Positions 1 through 7,442 of a stretch of DNA of 64,000 nucleotides are shown one piece after another (the first letter of the stretch is position 1; every line of letters begins with the position of its first letter). A program made the position numbers and the translations under genes. The stretch spans positions 682,001 through 746,000 of the forward strand of contig NZ_BHVV01000001.1 in NCBI RefSeq assembly GCF_003865015.1. The letters run 5' to 3'. The stretch is from Sulfurisoma sediminicola. Lineage in GTDB: Bacteria; Pseudomonadota; Gammaproteobacteria; Burkholderiales; Rhodocyclaceae. The notes under the pieces are model-generated. The model did no database searches. It was given only the letters and a program-made list of their open reading frames with translations, and was not told the origin of the DNA.

Positions 1-115
1 CGTGCTGCTTTCGCCCGGCGAGATGGGCGAGCTGTTCAAGGTGATTGCGCTGGGGAAGGGCATGACGGAGCCGCTGCGCGGCTTCGCGCGCGGGGACAGA
101 ACCCACGCGCTGTAA
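1..115 (+). CDS. C-terminal end of a MidA-like SAM-dependent methyltransferase (partial)
   Basis: The open frame enters from the left edge (codons start at base 2) and stops with TAA at 113-115, leaving 37 residues. The tail SPGEMGELFKVIALGKG resembles the C-terminus of the MidA/NDUFAF7-type class I SAM-dependent methyltransferases (COG1565), where a SPxEMGELFK segment precedes the end. No catalytic motif lies in the window, so the call rests on this tail alone. It is followed after 11 bases by the stop of a small minus-strand gene, so the two genes converge. Confidence 0.6.
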   Translation, partial: VLLSPGEMGELFKVIALGKGMTEPLRGFARGDRTHAL

Positions 116-126
116 CGGCGAACCTA

Positions 127-330
127 TTACTGCTGGACGCGGTAGATTTGCTGGAGGAAGGCTTCGGCCTCGGCTTCGGGAACCGCCGGATCGGTGTGAT
201 GGACTTCCTGCAGGCCGAGCTGGAGCGACGGCAACGGCGGCTGCCACTCGGCGTTCATCACCTCGTCCTCGAAGGTGCCGAATTCATCCTCTATGATCTT
301 TCCCGTGCTCATTTCCATCACCATCAACAT
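127..330 (-). CDS. Small acidic conserved-type hypothetical protein (67 aa)
   Basis: I do not recognise this family. The 67-residue product is acidic (many E and D), has no membrane segment or signal peptide and contains the segment EWQPPLPSLQLGLQEVH. The start is supported by a good ribosome binding site (GAGGAG, six bases before the ATG at 330). A -10-like TATACT lies upstream at 370-365 on the minus strand, with no convincing -35. It sits between convergent and co-directional neighbours and could be a short regulatory protein; no function is proposed. Confidence 0.6.
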   Translation of the reverse strand: MLMVMEMSTGKIIEDEFGTFEDEVMNAEWQPPLPSLQLGLQEVHHTDPAVPEAEAEAFLQQIYRVQQ

Positions 331-364
331 TTCCGGCTCCTCTCGTTGGTAGGCCGTCGTAATC

Positions 365-370
365 AGTATA
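365..370 (-). promoter_or_regulatory. Possible -10 element upstream of the 67-aa gene
   Basis: On the minus strand TATACT matches the -10 consensus at five of six positions and lies about 35 bases before the ATG at 330. Only a poor -35 (TTCAAC at a 19-base spacing) is visible, so this is a weak call. Confidence 0.3.
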
Positions 371-415
371 ACGACCCACCTTACAGAAAGTTGAATGGGG
401 GCAGGTACGATGCGT

Positions 416-1675
416 TCAAGTGTGTGATTTATGCCACGGCGCCACTTTCAGCAGCAGAACCATGCCCGGCACGGCCAGGACGGCGCAGAGCAGGAAGAAG
501 CCGAACCAGCCCATCTGCTCGACCAGCCAGCCGGCCGAGGCGTTGATCACCGTGCGCGGCACGGCGGCGAGGCTGGTGAACAGCGCGAACTGCGTCGCCG
601 TGTAGAGCGGGTTGGTGGCGCGGGCGATGAAGGCGACGAAGGCCGCGGTGCCCAGCCCCACGCCGGCCGCCTCGAAACCGATGACCAACGCCAGCTGCGT
701 CAGCTGCAGGGCGCCGACCGTGGTGCTCGGACCGATCCAGGCCAGCCAGGCGAAACCGAAAATGGACACCACTTGCACCACGCCGAACAGCCACAACGCG
801 CGGTTGATGCCGAGCCTGACCATCCACAGCCCGCCGAGCAGGCCGCCGATCACCGCCGGCCACAATCCGGCGTGCTTGGCCACCAGGCCGATGTCCGACT
901 TGGCGAAGCCCATGTCGAGGTAGAAGGGCGTGGCCAGGGCAGTGCATAGCGAGTCGCCGAGCTTGTAGAGGAAGATGAAGGCGAGGATCAGCAGCGCCTG
1001 GCGCAGTCCGGCGCGGTGGATGAATTCGCGGAAGGGCTCGACCACGGCTTCGCGCAAGGTCTTCGGCAGGCGGCCGGCGACCGCCGGCTCGCTCACGAAC
1101 AGCGTCATCGCCATGCCCGGCAGCATGAACAGCGCGGTGATGGCGAAGACATGGCCCCAGGGCAGGTGGTCGGCGAGGATCAGCGACAGCGAGCCGGGGA
1201 CCAGCCCGGCGATGCGGTAGGCATTGACGTGCACCGAGTTGCCCAGGCCGAGTTCGACCTCGCCGAGCAGCTCGCGGCGGTAGGCGTCGAGCGCGATGTC
1301 CTGGGTCGCCGAGACGAAGGCCAGCAGCGCCGCCAGCACCACGATGATCTGCAGGTCGGCCTGCGGCGCGAACAGGCCGAGCGCGGCGATCAGCCCCAGC
1401 AGCAGGACCTGGGTGACGAACATCCAGCCGCGTCGCCGCCCCAACCATGGCAGGGCATAGCGGTCGAGGAAGGGCGACCAGAGGAACTTCCAGGTGTAGG
1501 GCAGCTGGATCAGCGCGAACAGGCCGATGGCCTTGAGGCTGATGCCCTCGGTGCGCAGCCAGGCCGGCACCAGGTTGAGCAGAAGGTACAGCGGCAGGCC
1601 CGAGGCGAAGCCGGTGAACACGCAGATCAGCATGTTGCGCGTCAGCAGCGGGGCGAGCCAGGCGGGGGTGGGCAT
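416..1675 (-). CDS. ampG: AmpG-like muropeptide MFS permease
   Basis: Inner-membrane major-facilitator protein of the AmpG family, which imports anhydro-muropeptides (GlcNAc-anhydroMurNAc peptides) released from the wall for recycling and, in some bacteria, for AmpC induction. The 419 residues form about 12 hydrophobic segments. The N-terminal part has the family look: FTGFASGLPLYLLLN near residue 20, then YTWKFLWSPFLDRY and LGRRRGW in the loop after helix 2. E. coli AmpG is longer (491 residues, with two extra helices); shorter versions are usual in betaproteobacteria. The ATG at 1675 puts the start at MPTPAWLAP; an upstream in-frame ATG at 1699 would add eight residues and neither has a clear ribosome binding site. 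Divergent from the aldo/keto reductase. A solute other than muropeptides cannot be excluded. Confidence 0.82.
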   Translation of the reverse strand: MPTPAWLAPLLTRNMLICVFTGFASGLPLYLLLNLVPAWLRTEGISLKAIGLFALIQLPYTWKFLWSPFLDRYALPWLGRRRGWMFVTQVLLLGLIAALGLFAPQADLQIIVVLAALLAFVSATQDIALDAYRRELLGEVELGLGNSVHVNAYRIAGLVPGSLSLILADHLPWGHVFAITALFMLPGMAMTLFVSEPAVAGRLPKTLREAVVEPFREFIHRAGLRQALLILAFIFLYKLGDSLCTALATPFYLDMGFAKSDIGLVAKHAGLWPAVIGGLLGGLWMVRLGINRALWLFGVVQVVSIFGFAWLAWIGPSTTVGALQLTQLALVIGFEAAGVGLGTAAFVAFIARATNPLYTATQFALFTSLAAVPRTVINASAGWLVEQMGWFGFFLLCAVLAVPGMVLLLKVAPWHKSHT

Positions 1676-1802
1676 GGCGCATTCTAGCGAGCGGATCATG
1701 CTAGATTCCGCGAAAATGCGGACGTTTGCGACGGCATATGCCTCGCCCCCGCCCTGCTGCCGCCTTTCCTTCGTCCCACGTCATCATCGAGAGGAAACTT
1801 TG

Positions 1803-2888
1803 ATGCGTAATGTGATGCGTAACGGAAGCCAACAGCAACTTGCAGGCATGTCGCGCCGCGAATTCACCAAGGCGCTCGGACTCGGCGTCGCGGCGGGCGC
1901 GCTCGGAGGAGGCGGCCTGTTCAGCGCCGCGGCGCATGCCTCCGTTCCGACCGGCCTGATCACCAAGGCCATCCCCCGTACCGGCGAGCTGGTGCCGGCG
2001 ATCGGGCTCGGTACCTACCTGACCTGGGACGTGCTGCCCGGCGCGCCGCGCGACCACATCCGCGAAATCCTGCGCCGCTTCTGGGACGGCGGCGGGCGCG
2101 TGGTGGACACCTCGCCGCTCTACGGCACGGGCGAGATCAGCGTCGGCGACTTCGCGACCTCGCTGGGCATCGCCGACAAGCTGTTCATCACCAACAAGAT
2201 CTGGTCCACCGGCGAGTTTCTGGCCGACGATAGCCATGCGCGGCGCAGCCTCGAGCAGTCGATGCAGCGCCTGTGGCGCGACAGGATCGACGTCATGCAG
2301 GTGCACAGCCTGGTGAACGTCGATCCCATGCTGGCCATCCTGCGCGGCTGGAAGCAGGAAGGTCGCATCCGCTACCTCGGCGTCACCCACCACGAGCTGC
2401 CCTACTTCCCGGCGCTCGCCCAGTACGTCGAAAAGGGCGCCGTCGATTTCGTCCAGGTGCACTACTCGATCCACACCCGGCTGGCCGAGGAGCGCATCCT
2501 GCCCGCCGCGGCCGAGCGCGGCGTCGCCGTGCAGGTCAACATGCCCTTCGAGAAGGCGCGGCTGTTCAAGGTCGTCGAGGGCCGCCCGCTGCCCGATTTC
2601 GCGAAGGAGATCGGCGTCGACAACTGGGCGCAGTTCTTCCTCAAGTGGGTGATCTCGCACCCTGCCATCACCTGCGCGATTCCGGCGACCTCGAATCCCG
2701 AGCACCAGGCGCAGAACATCGGCGCACTCAAGGGGCCGCTGCCCGACGGGGAAATGCGCGCGCGCATGGTGAAGCACATGGAAGGCATTCCCGGCTTCGA
2801 CAAGCTCGCCGGGATGGCGCCTTATCCGGGCAAGAGCTACAACGGCATCATCCGCCGCGCGCAGAGCCAGCGGGCACCGGCACGCTGA
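1803..2888 (+). CDS. Tat-exported aldo/keto reductase
   Basis: NADPH-dependent aldo/keto reductase predicted to act in the periplasm. The N-terminus carries a twin-arginine signal (SRREFTKALGLG, residues about 17-28, followed by an alanine/glycine-rich hydrophobic stretch and a cleavage-like AHA). The barrel domain has the AKR tetrad: Asp and Tyr in RVVDTSPLYGTGE, Lys in FITNKIW, His in VMQVHS. The start at 1803 has a good ribosome binding site (GAGGAAAC) and gives 361 residues; an open frame upstream is non-coding. The substrate is unknown. Exported AKRs of this type occur as single genes in many betaproteobacteria, and the neighbours here (ampG, metW) give no hint. Confidence 0.85.
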   Translation: MRNVMRNGSQQQLAGMSRREFTKALGLGVAAGALGGGGLFSAAAHASVPTGLITKAIPRTGELVPAIGLGTYLTWDVLPGAPRDHIREILRRFWDGGGRVVDTSPLYGTGEISVGDFATSLGIADKLFITNKIWSTGEFLADDSHARRSLEQSMQRLWRDRIDVMQVHSLVNVDPMLAILRGWKQEGRIRYLGVTHHELPYFPALAQYVEKGAVDFVQVHYSIHTRLAEERILPAAAERGVAVQVNMPFEKARLFKVVEGRPLPDFAKEIGVDNWAQFFLKWVISHPAITCAIPATSNPEHQAQNIGALKGPLPDGEMRARMVKHMEGIPGFDKLAGMAPYPGKSYNGIIRRAQSQRAPAR

Positions 2889-2895
2889 AGCGGGC

Positions 2896-2912
2896 GCCGC
2901 CCGCCGGGCGGC
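2896..2912. terminator. GC hairpin between convergent genes
   Basis: GCCGCCC and GGGCGGC form a 7-bp stem with a 3-base loop between the end of the aldo/keto reductase and the end of metW. No T-run follows on either strand, so a role as a shared terminator is only a guess from position. Confidence 0.3.
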
Positions 2913-2924
2913 ACGGCACCGCGG

Positions 2925-3530
2925 CTAGGCGCGGGCGAGACGATAGACGGCGAGGCTGCCGAGGAAGTTCTGCTCGTCTTTCACCGTGTTGCCCTTGTCG
3001 TCGAGCACCATGCGCTCGCGCACGACGATGCGCATCGCGGCGCACAGCGCATCGAAATCGGCGATGGTGAAGAAGCGGATGTTGGGCGTGTCGAACCACT
3101 GGTAGGGCAGGTCTTCCGACACCGGCATGCGCCCGGCCATCACCGCCATGCGGTTCTTCCAGTAGGCGAAGTTGGGGAAGGACACCACGGCCTCGCGACC
3201 GACGCGCAGCATCTCTTCGATGATGCGCTGGGTATGGCGCACGGTCTGCAGCGTGCGCGACAGCACGACGTGGTCGAACTCACCGTTCTCGAAGCCGGAA
3301 AGGCCGACCTCGAGGTCGCTCTGTATCACGTTGATGCCGTTGCCGATGGCTTTGAGCACGCCGGCATTGTCGATCTCGATGCCCCAGCCGCGCACGCCAC
3401 GCGTGGCGATCAGCAGCTTGAGCAGCGAGCCGTCGCCGCAACCGAGGTCGAGCACGCGTTCGTTCGGCTGCACCCAGCCCGAGATCACGTCGAAATCGGG
3501 ACGCCCGAGGGCGATGGCGTTTTCGGTCAT
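2925..3530 (-). CDS. metW: MetW, methionine biosynthesis methyltransferase-like protein
   Basis: Class I SAM-dependent methyltransferase fold of the MetW family (201 residues, the family's usual length). Motif I is RVLDLGCGDGSLLK near residue 30; FPNFAYWKNR and DLPYQWFDTPNIRF further on are typical MetW segments. MetW is encoded next to metX in many proteobacteria and has been reported to stimulate or complete the homoserine acylation step; its own methyl-transfer activity is not established. It follows metX after four bases and shares its leader. An in-frame ATG at 3545 would overlap metX by 11 bases; the ATG at 3530 fits the family N-terminus better. Confidence 0.93.
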   Translation of the reverse strand: MTENAIALGRPDFDVISGWVQPNERVLDLGCGDGSLLKLLIATRGVRGWGIEIDNAGVLKAIGNGINVIQSDLEVGLSGFENGEFDHVVLSRTLQTVRHTQRIIEEMLRVGREAVVSFPNFAYWKNRMAVMAGRMPVSEDLPYQWFDTPNIRFFTIADFDALCAAMRIVVRERMVLDDKGNTVKDEQNFLGSLAVYRLARA

Positions 3531-3534
3531 GGCG

Positions 3535-4665
3535 TCACACCGCAATCCGGTTCATGTAGGCCCGCACGATGGCGTGGTACTGCTCGTCCTTCATCAGGAA
3601 GGAGTCGTGGCCGAAGCTCGAGGCGATCTCGGCGTAGGCGACGTCCTGGCCGTTGTGCACCAGGGCATTGACGATCTCGCGGCTGCGCGCCGGCGAGAAG
3701 CGCCAGTCGGTGGAAAACGAGACGACGAGGAACTTCGCGGTGGCCCTGGCCAGTGCCGCAGCGAGGCTGCCGCCGGTGGCATGGGCGGGATCGAAGTAGT
3801 CGAGCGCCTTGGTCATCAGCAAGTAGGTGTTGGCATCGAACCAGGAGGCGAACTTGTCGCCCTGGTAGCGCAGGTAGGACTCGATCTCGAACTCGACGCC
3901 GAAGCCGTAGGCCAGCCCCTCGCCCTTGAGCCTGCGGCCGAACTTCTCGGCCATCTGGTCGTCGGAGAGGTAGGTGATGTGGCCGAGCATGCGCGCCAGC
4001 CGCAGGCCGCGCGCGGGCTTGGTGTGGTGGCGGTAGAAGTTGCCGCCGTGGAAGTCCGGGTCCGTGAGGATGGCCTGGCGGGCGACGTCGTTGAAGGCGA
4101 TGTTCTCGGCGGTGAGCTTCGGCGCGGCCGCGATCACCGCGGCATGGCGCACGCGGTCCGGCAGGTCTATCGTCCATTGCAGCGCCTGCATGCCACCCAG
4201 GCTGCCGCCGACCACCGCCGCCCAGGCGTCGATGCCGAGGCGGTCGGCCAGCCGCGCCTGCGCCTGTACCCAGTCCTCGACCGTGACCAGCGGGAAGTCC
4301 GCACCCCAGGGATGGCCGCTGGCGGGGTTGGGCGACGACGGCCCGGTCGAACCATGGCAGCCGCCGAGGTTGTTCAGTCCGACGACGAAGAACTTCTCGG
4401 TGTCGATCGGCTTGCCCGGGCCGATCATGTTGTCCCACCAGCCGAGCGTTTCCTTGACGCGTTCGGGATCGCTGTAGCCGGCGACGTGATGGTGGCCGGA
4501 CAGCGCGTGGCAGATCAGGATGGCGTTGGACCTGGCGGCGTTGAGCGTGCCGTAGGTCTCGTACACGAGCTCGTAGGCCGGCACGACGGCGCCGCTCTTC
4601 AGGGTGAGCGGTTCGTCGAAGCGGGCGCTCTGCGCCGAGGCATGTCCTACGCTGTGTGTACTCAT
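3535..4665 (-). CDS. metX: Homoserine O-acyltransferase (MetX type)
   Basis: Alpha/beta-hydrolase acyltransferase making O-acylhomoserine, the first committed step to methionine. Nucleophile Ser155 sits in [10 protein letters not shown]; the remaining triad residues are expected in the C-terminal part (STDWRFSP for Asp, SFGHDSFLM for His). Length 376 is normal. MetX proteins of betaproteobacteria are often succinyl-CoA users (MetXS) rather than acetyl-CoA users, and the sequence alone does not let me decide. The start at 4665 (MSTHS) agrees with relatives; an ATG at 4680 would add five residues and run into the terminator T-tract. It is the first gene of metX-metW and is preceded by a promoter, a SAM-II riboswitch and an intrinsic terminator, so its transcription should fall when SAM is plentiful. 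Confidence 0.93.
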   Translation of the reverse strand: MSTHSVGHASAQSARFDEPLTLKSGAVVPAYELVYETYGTLNAARSNAILICHALSGHHHVAGYSDPERVKETLGWWDNMIGPGKPIDTEKFFVVGLNNLGGCHGSTGPSSPNPASGHPWGADFPLVTVEDWVQAQARLADRLGIDAWAAVVGGSLGGMQALQWTIDLPDRVRHAAVIAAAPKLTAENIAFNDVARQAILTDPDFHGGNFYRHHTKPARGLRLARMLGHITYLSDDQMAEKFGRRLKGEGLAYGFGVEFEIESYLRYQGDKFASWFDANTYLLMTKALDYFDPAHATGGSLAAALARATAKFLVVSFSTDWRFSPARSREIVNALVHNGQDVAYAEIASSFGHDSFLMKDEQYHAIVRAYMNRIAV

Positions 4666-4674
4666 CGTTCCAGA

Positions 4675-4710
4675 AAACAAAAACCCGGTCGGCTGTTCGC
4701 TCGGACCGGG
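4675..4710 (-). terminator. Intrinsic terminator in the metX leader
   Basis: On the minus strand CCCGGTC (4710-4704) pairs perfectly with GACCGGG (4690-4684) and is followed at once by a T-rich tract (TTTTTGTTTT, ending near 4674). It lies between the SAM-II aptamer and the metX start codon, so it is an attenuator, not a gene-end terminator. Confidence 0.85.
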
Positions 4711-4732
4711 CTTCGTGTGACGCCTGCTTCGC

Positions 4733-4780
4733 TTTAGCCGAATTTGTTAAGCGCCCGCAATCAGAGATCAAATCGGCGCT
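4733..4780 (-). promoter_or_regulatory. SAM-II riboswitch aptamer upstream of metX
   Basis: Read on the minus strand, the element has the SAM-II order of parts: 5-bp P1 stem GCGCC (4779-4775) with GGCGC (4755-4751); the loop GATTTG (4774-4769); TTGC just before the second P1 strand; then TTAACAAATT (4750-4741); and the conserved GCTAAA (4738-4733). GATTTG can pair with CAAATT to make the H-type pseudoknot (one G-U pair at the end). This matches the well-known alphaproteobacterial metA/metX SAM-II consensus in order, spacing and invariant bases. Its 5' end falls at the predicted transcription start. An intrinsic terminator follows 23 bases downstream, indicating control by transcription termination. 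Confidence 0.85.
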
Positions 4781-4787
4781 GGTGCGA

Positions 4788-4817
4788 AGATTAAGGCGTT
4801 TCGGCCCGCCTTGTCAA
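4788..4817 (-). promoter_or_regulatory. metX-metW promoter (sigma-70 type)
   Basis: A perfect -35 TTGACA (4817-4812) is followed 17 or 18 bases later by a weaker -10 (TTAATC or TAATCT, 4794-4788). The -35 starts right at the ptsI stop codon (TAA at 4821-4819). Initiation about seven bases downstream would begin the transcript at about 4781, exactly where the riboswitch starts. Confidence 0.7.
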
Positions 4818-4818
4818 T

Positions 4819-6564
4819 TTAGAGCCGCTCCATCAGCTCGCGGATGCGTTCGGGCTCGTCGAGACGCAGCAGGCGCGTGACCTTCTGCGCCAGTTGCTCG
4901 GCGTCCGCCATCACCACCTTCTGCTTGACCTCGAGGATCTGCGAGGGATGCATCGAGAACTGGCGCAGGCCCATGCCGATCAGGAGATGGGTCAGCGTCG
5001 GGTCGCCGGCCATCTCGCCGCAGATCGCCACCGGCACCTCGGCGCGGGCGCCGGCCTGGATGGTTCCCGCGATCAGGCGCAGTACCGCCGGGTGCAGCGG
5101 GTCGTAGAGGTGGGACACCGCTTCGTCGGTGCGATCGATGGCCAGGGTGTACTGGATCAGGTCGTTGGTGCCGATGGAGAGGAAGCGCAGGCGCTTGAGG
5201 AAGGGTCCGAGCACCAGCGCGGCGGCGGGAATCTCGATCATGCCGCCGACCTCGATGCCCTCGTCGAACTTGACGCGCGCCTCGCGCAGCTGGGTCTTGG
5301 CCAGTTCGATCAGGGCCAGGGTCTGCTCGATCTCGTGCACGTGGGCGAGCATCGGCACCAGGATGCGCACGCGGCCATAGTGCGAGGCGCGCAGCAGGGC
5401 GCGCAGCTGCGTCATGAACAGCTGCGGCTCGGCCAGGCAGTAGCGGATCGCGCGCAGGCCCAGTGCCGGATTGGGCTCCTGCCGCTCGCCGCCATTGCGC
5501 AGCGCCCGCGCCTGCTTGTCGGCGCCGATGTCGAGCGTGCGGATGGTCACCGGCTTGCCGGCCAGCGCCTTGGCCACGCTGCGGTAGGCTTCGAGCTGCT
5601 CATCCTCGGTCGGCAGCTCGTCGCGGTTCATGAACAGGTACTCGGTGCGGAACAGGCCGATGCCGGCGGCGTCGACCTCCTTGACCTGGCCGACGTCCTG
5701 CGGCAACTCGATGTTGGCCAGCAGCGCGACCTCCTCGCCGTCGAGCGTCGCCGCCCGGGCGGTCTTGAGCCGCTTGAGCTTGGAGCGCTCGAGTTCGAGC
5801 TCGCTCTTGCGCAGCCGGTATTCCTCGAGCACGCGCGGGTCGGGCTCGACGATGAGCACGCCGCGCGTGCCGTCGATGATCAGCAGGTCGTCGTCGCGCA
5901 CCAGCGGCCGCGCGTGGTGCAGGCCGACCACGGCCGGAATGGCCAGGCTGCGGGCGACGATGGCGGTATGCGAGGTGGCGCCGCCGAGGTCGGTGACGAA
6001 GCCGGCGATCTTCAGCGTCTTGAACTGGATGGTGTCGGCTGGGGAGAGGTCGTGGGCGACGATGATCAGCTCGCAATCGTCCCTGTCCGCCCCTTTGCTG
6101 CGGCGGCCGAGCTTGCGCGGCTGGCCGGTGAGCACCTTGAGCACGCGCTCCACCACCTGCACGATGTCCTGGCGCCGCTCGCGCAGGTAGCTGTCGTCGA
6201 TCTCGTCGAAGTGGCCGACCAGCTGCTCCATCTGCTGCACCAGCGCCCATTCGGCGTTGCAGCGGCGCTCGCGGATCAGCTGCTTGGGCTCCTCCGACAA
6301 CAGCGGATCGGCCAGGATCATGGAATGGATGCCGACGAAGGCAGCGAGTTCGGCCGGCGCGCCGGAGCCGCTGGCCTCGTCGTGCAGCGTGGCAAGCTCG
6401 GCCTGTACCGTCTTCAGGGCGACGTCGAAGCGCGCCACCTCCATCGGCACGTCACGCTCGCGCAGCGTGTAATGTGCGACCTCGAGCGTGGCGTGGGAAA
6501 CGAGATGCGCCCGGCCGATGGCGATGCCGTGGGAGACCGCGAGGCCGTGCAACGTGAAGGTCAC
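4819..6564 (-). CDS. ptsI: PTS enzyme I (PEP-protein phosphotransferase)
   Basis: Cytoplasmic enzyme I takes phosphate from PEP on a histidine and passes it to HPr. The 581 residues match the family (E. coli 575). Order: N-terminal HPr-binding/phosphohistidine part with GLAVSHGIAIGRA at the start and phospho-acceptor His199 in LGGATSHTAIVARS, then the PEP-binding barrel with IGLFRTEYLFM, the substrate Arg region, and the catalytic Cys in VAICGEMAGDP. The ATG at 6564 lies 10 bases after the ptsH stop. With HPr and EIIA(Man) but no EIIB/EIIC in the cluster, this is most likely a regulatory phosphotransferase branch, as in other betaproteobacteria, not a sugar importer. Confidence 0.95.
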   Translation of the reverse strand: MTFTLHGLAVSHGIAIGRAHLVSHATLEVAHYTLRERDVPMEVARFDVALKTVQAELATLHDEASGSGAPAELAAFVGIHSMILADPLLSEEPKQLIRERRCNAEWALVQQMEQLVGHFDEIDDSYLRERRQDIVQVVERVLKVLTGQPRKLGRRSKGADRDDCELIIVAHDLSPADTIQFKTLKIAGFVTDLGGATSHTAIVARSLAIPAVVGLHHARPLVRDDDLLIIDGTRGVLIVEPDPRVLEEYRLRKSELELERSKLKRLKTARAATLDGEEVALLANIELPQDVGQVKEVDAAGIGLFRTEYLFMNRDELPTEDEQLEAYRSVAKALAGKPVTIRTLDIGADKQARALRNGGERQEPNPALGLRAIRYCLAEPQLFMTQLRALLRASHYGRVRILVPMLAHVHEIEQTLALIELAKTQLREARVKFDEGIEVGGMIEIPAAALVLGPFLKRLRFLSIGTNDLIQYTLAIDRTDEAVSHLYDPLHPAVLRLIAGTIQAGARAEVPVAICGEMAGDPTLTHLLIGMGLRQFSMHPSQILEVKQKVVMADAEQLAQKVTRLLRLDEPERIRELMERL

Positions 6565-6574
6565 CGGCCGGACC

Positions 6575-6844
6575 TCACTCGTCCTCGCCGAACTTGTCGG
6601 CGATCAGCCTGGACAGCGCTTGCGCCGCTTCCTCGGCCAGCTCGCCCTCGGTGTCGACGATGACCCTGGCGCCCTTGCCGGCTGCGAGCATCATCACCCC
6701 CATGATGCTCTTGGCGTTGATGCGGCGCGTGCCCTTCTCCATCCACACCTCGCAGGGGAAGGTGCCGGCGAGCTGGGTGAGGCGGGCGGAGGCGCGGGCA
6801 TGCAGCCCGAGCTTGTTGACGATTTCGACTTCGACGCGCGGCAT
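6575..6844 (-). CDS. ptsH: Phosphocarrier protein HPr
   Basis: HPr of 89 residues. His15 in NKLGLHARASA receives phosphate from enzyme I, and Ser46 in INAKSIMGVM is the residue that HPr kinase modifies, so Ser phosphorylation control remains possible although no hprK lies in the window. The start at 6844 (MPRVEVEIV) matches family N-termini; the frame is open further upstream but that is the overlap with the EIIA frame end. It lies between the EIIA gene (13 bases upstream) and ptsI. Confidence 0.95.
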   Translation of the reverse strand: MPRVEVEIVNKLGLHARASARLTQLAGTFPCEVWMEKGTRRINAKSIMGVMMLAAGKGARVIVDTEGELAEEAAQALSRLIADKFGEDE

Positions 6845-6857
6845 GGTTATGCGGGCC

Positions 6858-7247
6858 CTAGTGGCTGAGCATGTTGAGGACGCCGTCACGCCCGCCGGCG
6901 GCGGCCTTGGCGACCAGCGACGCCATGTCCTTGTCGCGGTAGGTCAGCGCGCGCAGCAGCATCGGCAGATTGACGCCGGCCAGCCCCTCGATGCGGCCGG
7001 GCTCGAGCAGCTTCATCGCCAGGTTCGAGGGCGAGGCGCCGTAGACGTCGGTGAGGATCAGCACGCCGTCGCCGCTATCGATGCAGCCGACCAGCTGCCT
7101 GGCCAGCGGCAGGGCGTCGAGCGGATCGTCCTGCGGGGTAAGGCCGAGCTGGGCGATCTGCGGCGGCCGCTTGTTGAGGACGTGGCAGGCGCACTGGATC
7201 AGCGACTCGCCGTAGGTGCTGTGGGTGATGAGGAACAGGCCGATCAT
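6858..7247 (-). CDS. PTS system mannose-type EIIA domain protein
   Basis: Single-domain EIIA(Man) of 129 residues. The phosphorylated His9 lies in the N-terminal LFLITHSTYGESL; DVYGASPSNLA and VNLPMLLRALTYRD are typical of the family. It would accept phosphate from HPr. No EIIB, EIIC or EIID partner is encoded nearby, so its target is probably regulatory. It is followed directly by ptsH and ptsI, the usual betaproteobacterial order. Confidence 0.92.
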   Translation of the reverse strand: MIGLFLITHSTYGESLIQCACHVLNKRPPQIAQLGLTPQDDPLDALPLARQLVGCIDSGDGVLILTDVYGASPSNLAMKLLEPGRIEGLAGVNLPMLLRALTYRDKDMASLVAKAAAGGRDGVLNMLSH

Positions 7248-7256
7248 GCGAAGATT

Positions 7257-7442
7257 CTAGCGGAAAGCGATCCAGGCCACCGCCAGCAGTGCCGCCAGCG
7301 CGAAAGCCCAGGCGAGGCGTCTCGCCAGCACCGACTTTTCGGCTTCCGCCGCCGCGTCGCCGTCGACCATGCGCCGCAGCCGGCGCAGCACGGCGATGCC
7401 GACGACGCGGCGCACGCCGCGCTCCGTCTCCGGATCGCTCAT
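7257..7442 (-). CDS. Small single-pass membrane protein (61 aa)
   Basis: Unrecognised. The first ~40 residues are charged (MSDPETERGVRRVVG...), and the last ~20 (WAFALAALLAVAWIAF) form one membrane helix. The start ATG at 7442 overlaps the apbE stop in an ATGA arrangement, arguing for translational coupling and a real gene. Such small tail-anchored proteins occur beside apbE in related genomes, perhaps helping membrane placement, but no function can be assigned. Confidence 0.6.
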   Translation of the reverse strand: MSDPETERGVRRVVGIAVLRRLRRMVDGDAAAEAEKSVLARRLAWAFALAALLAVAWIAFR

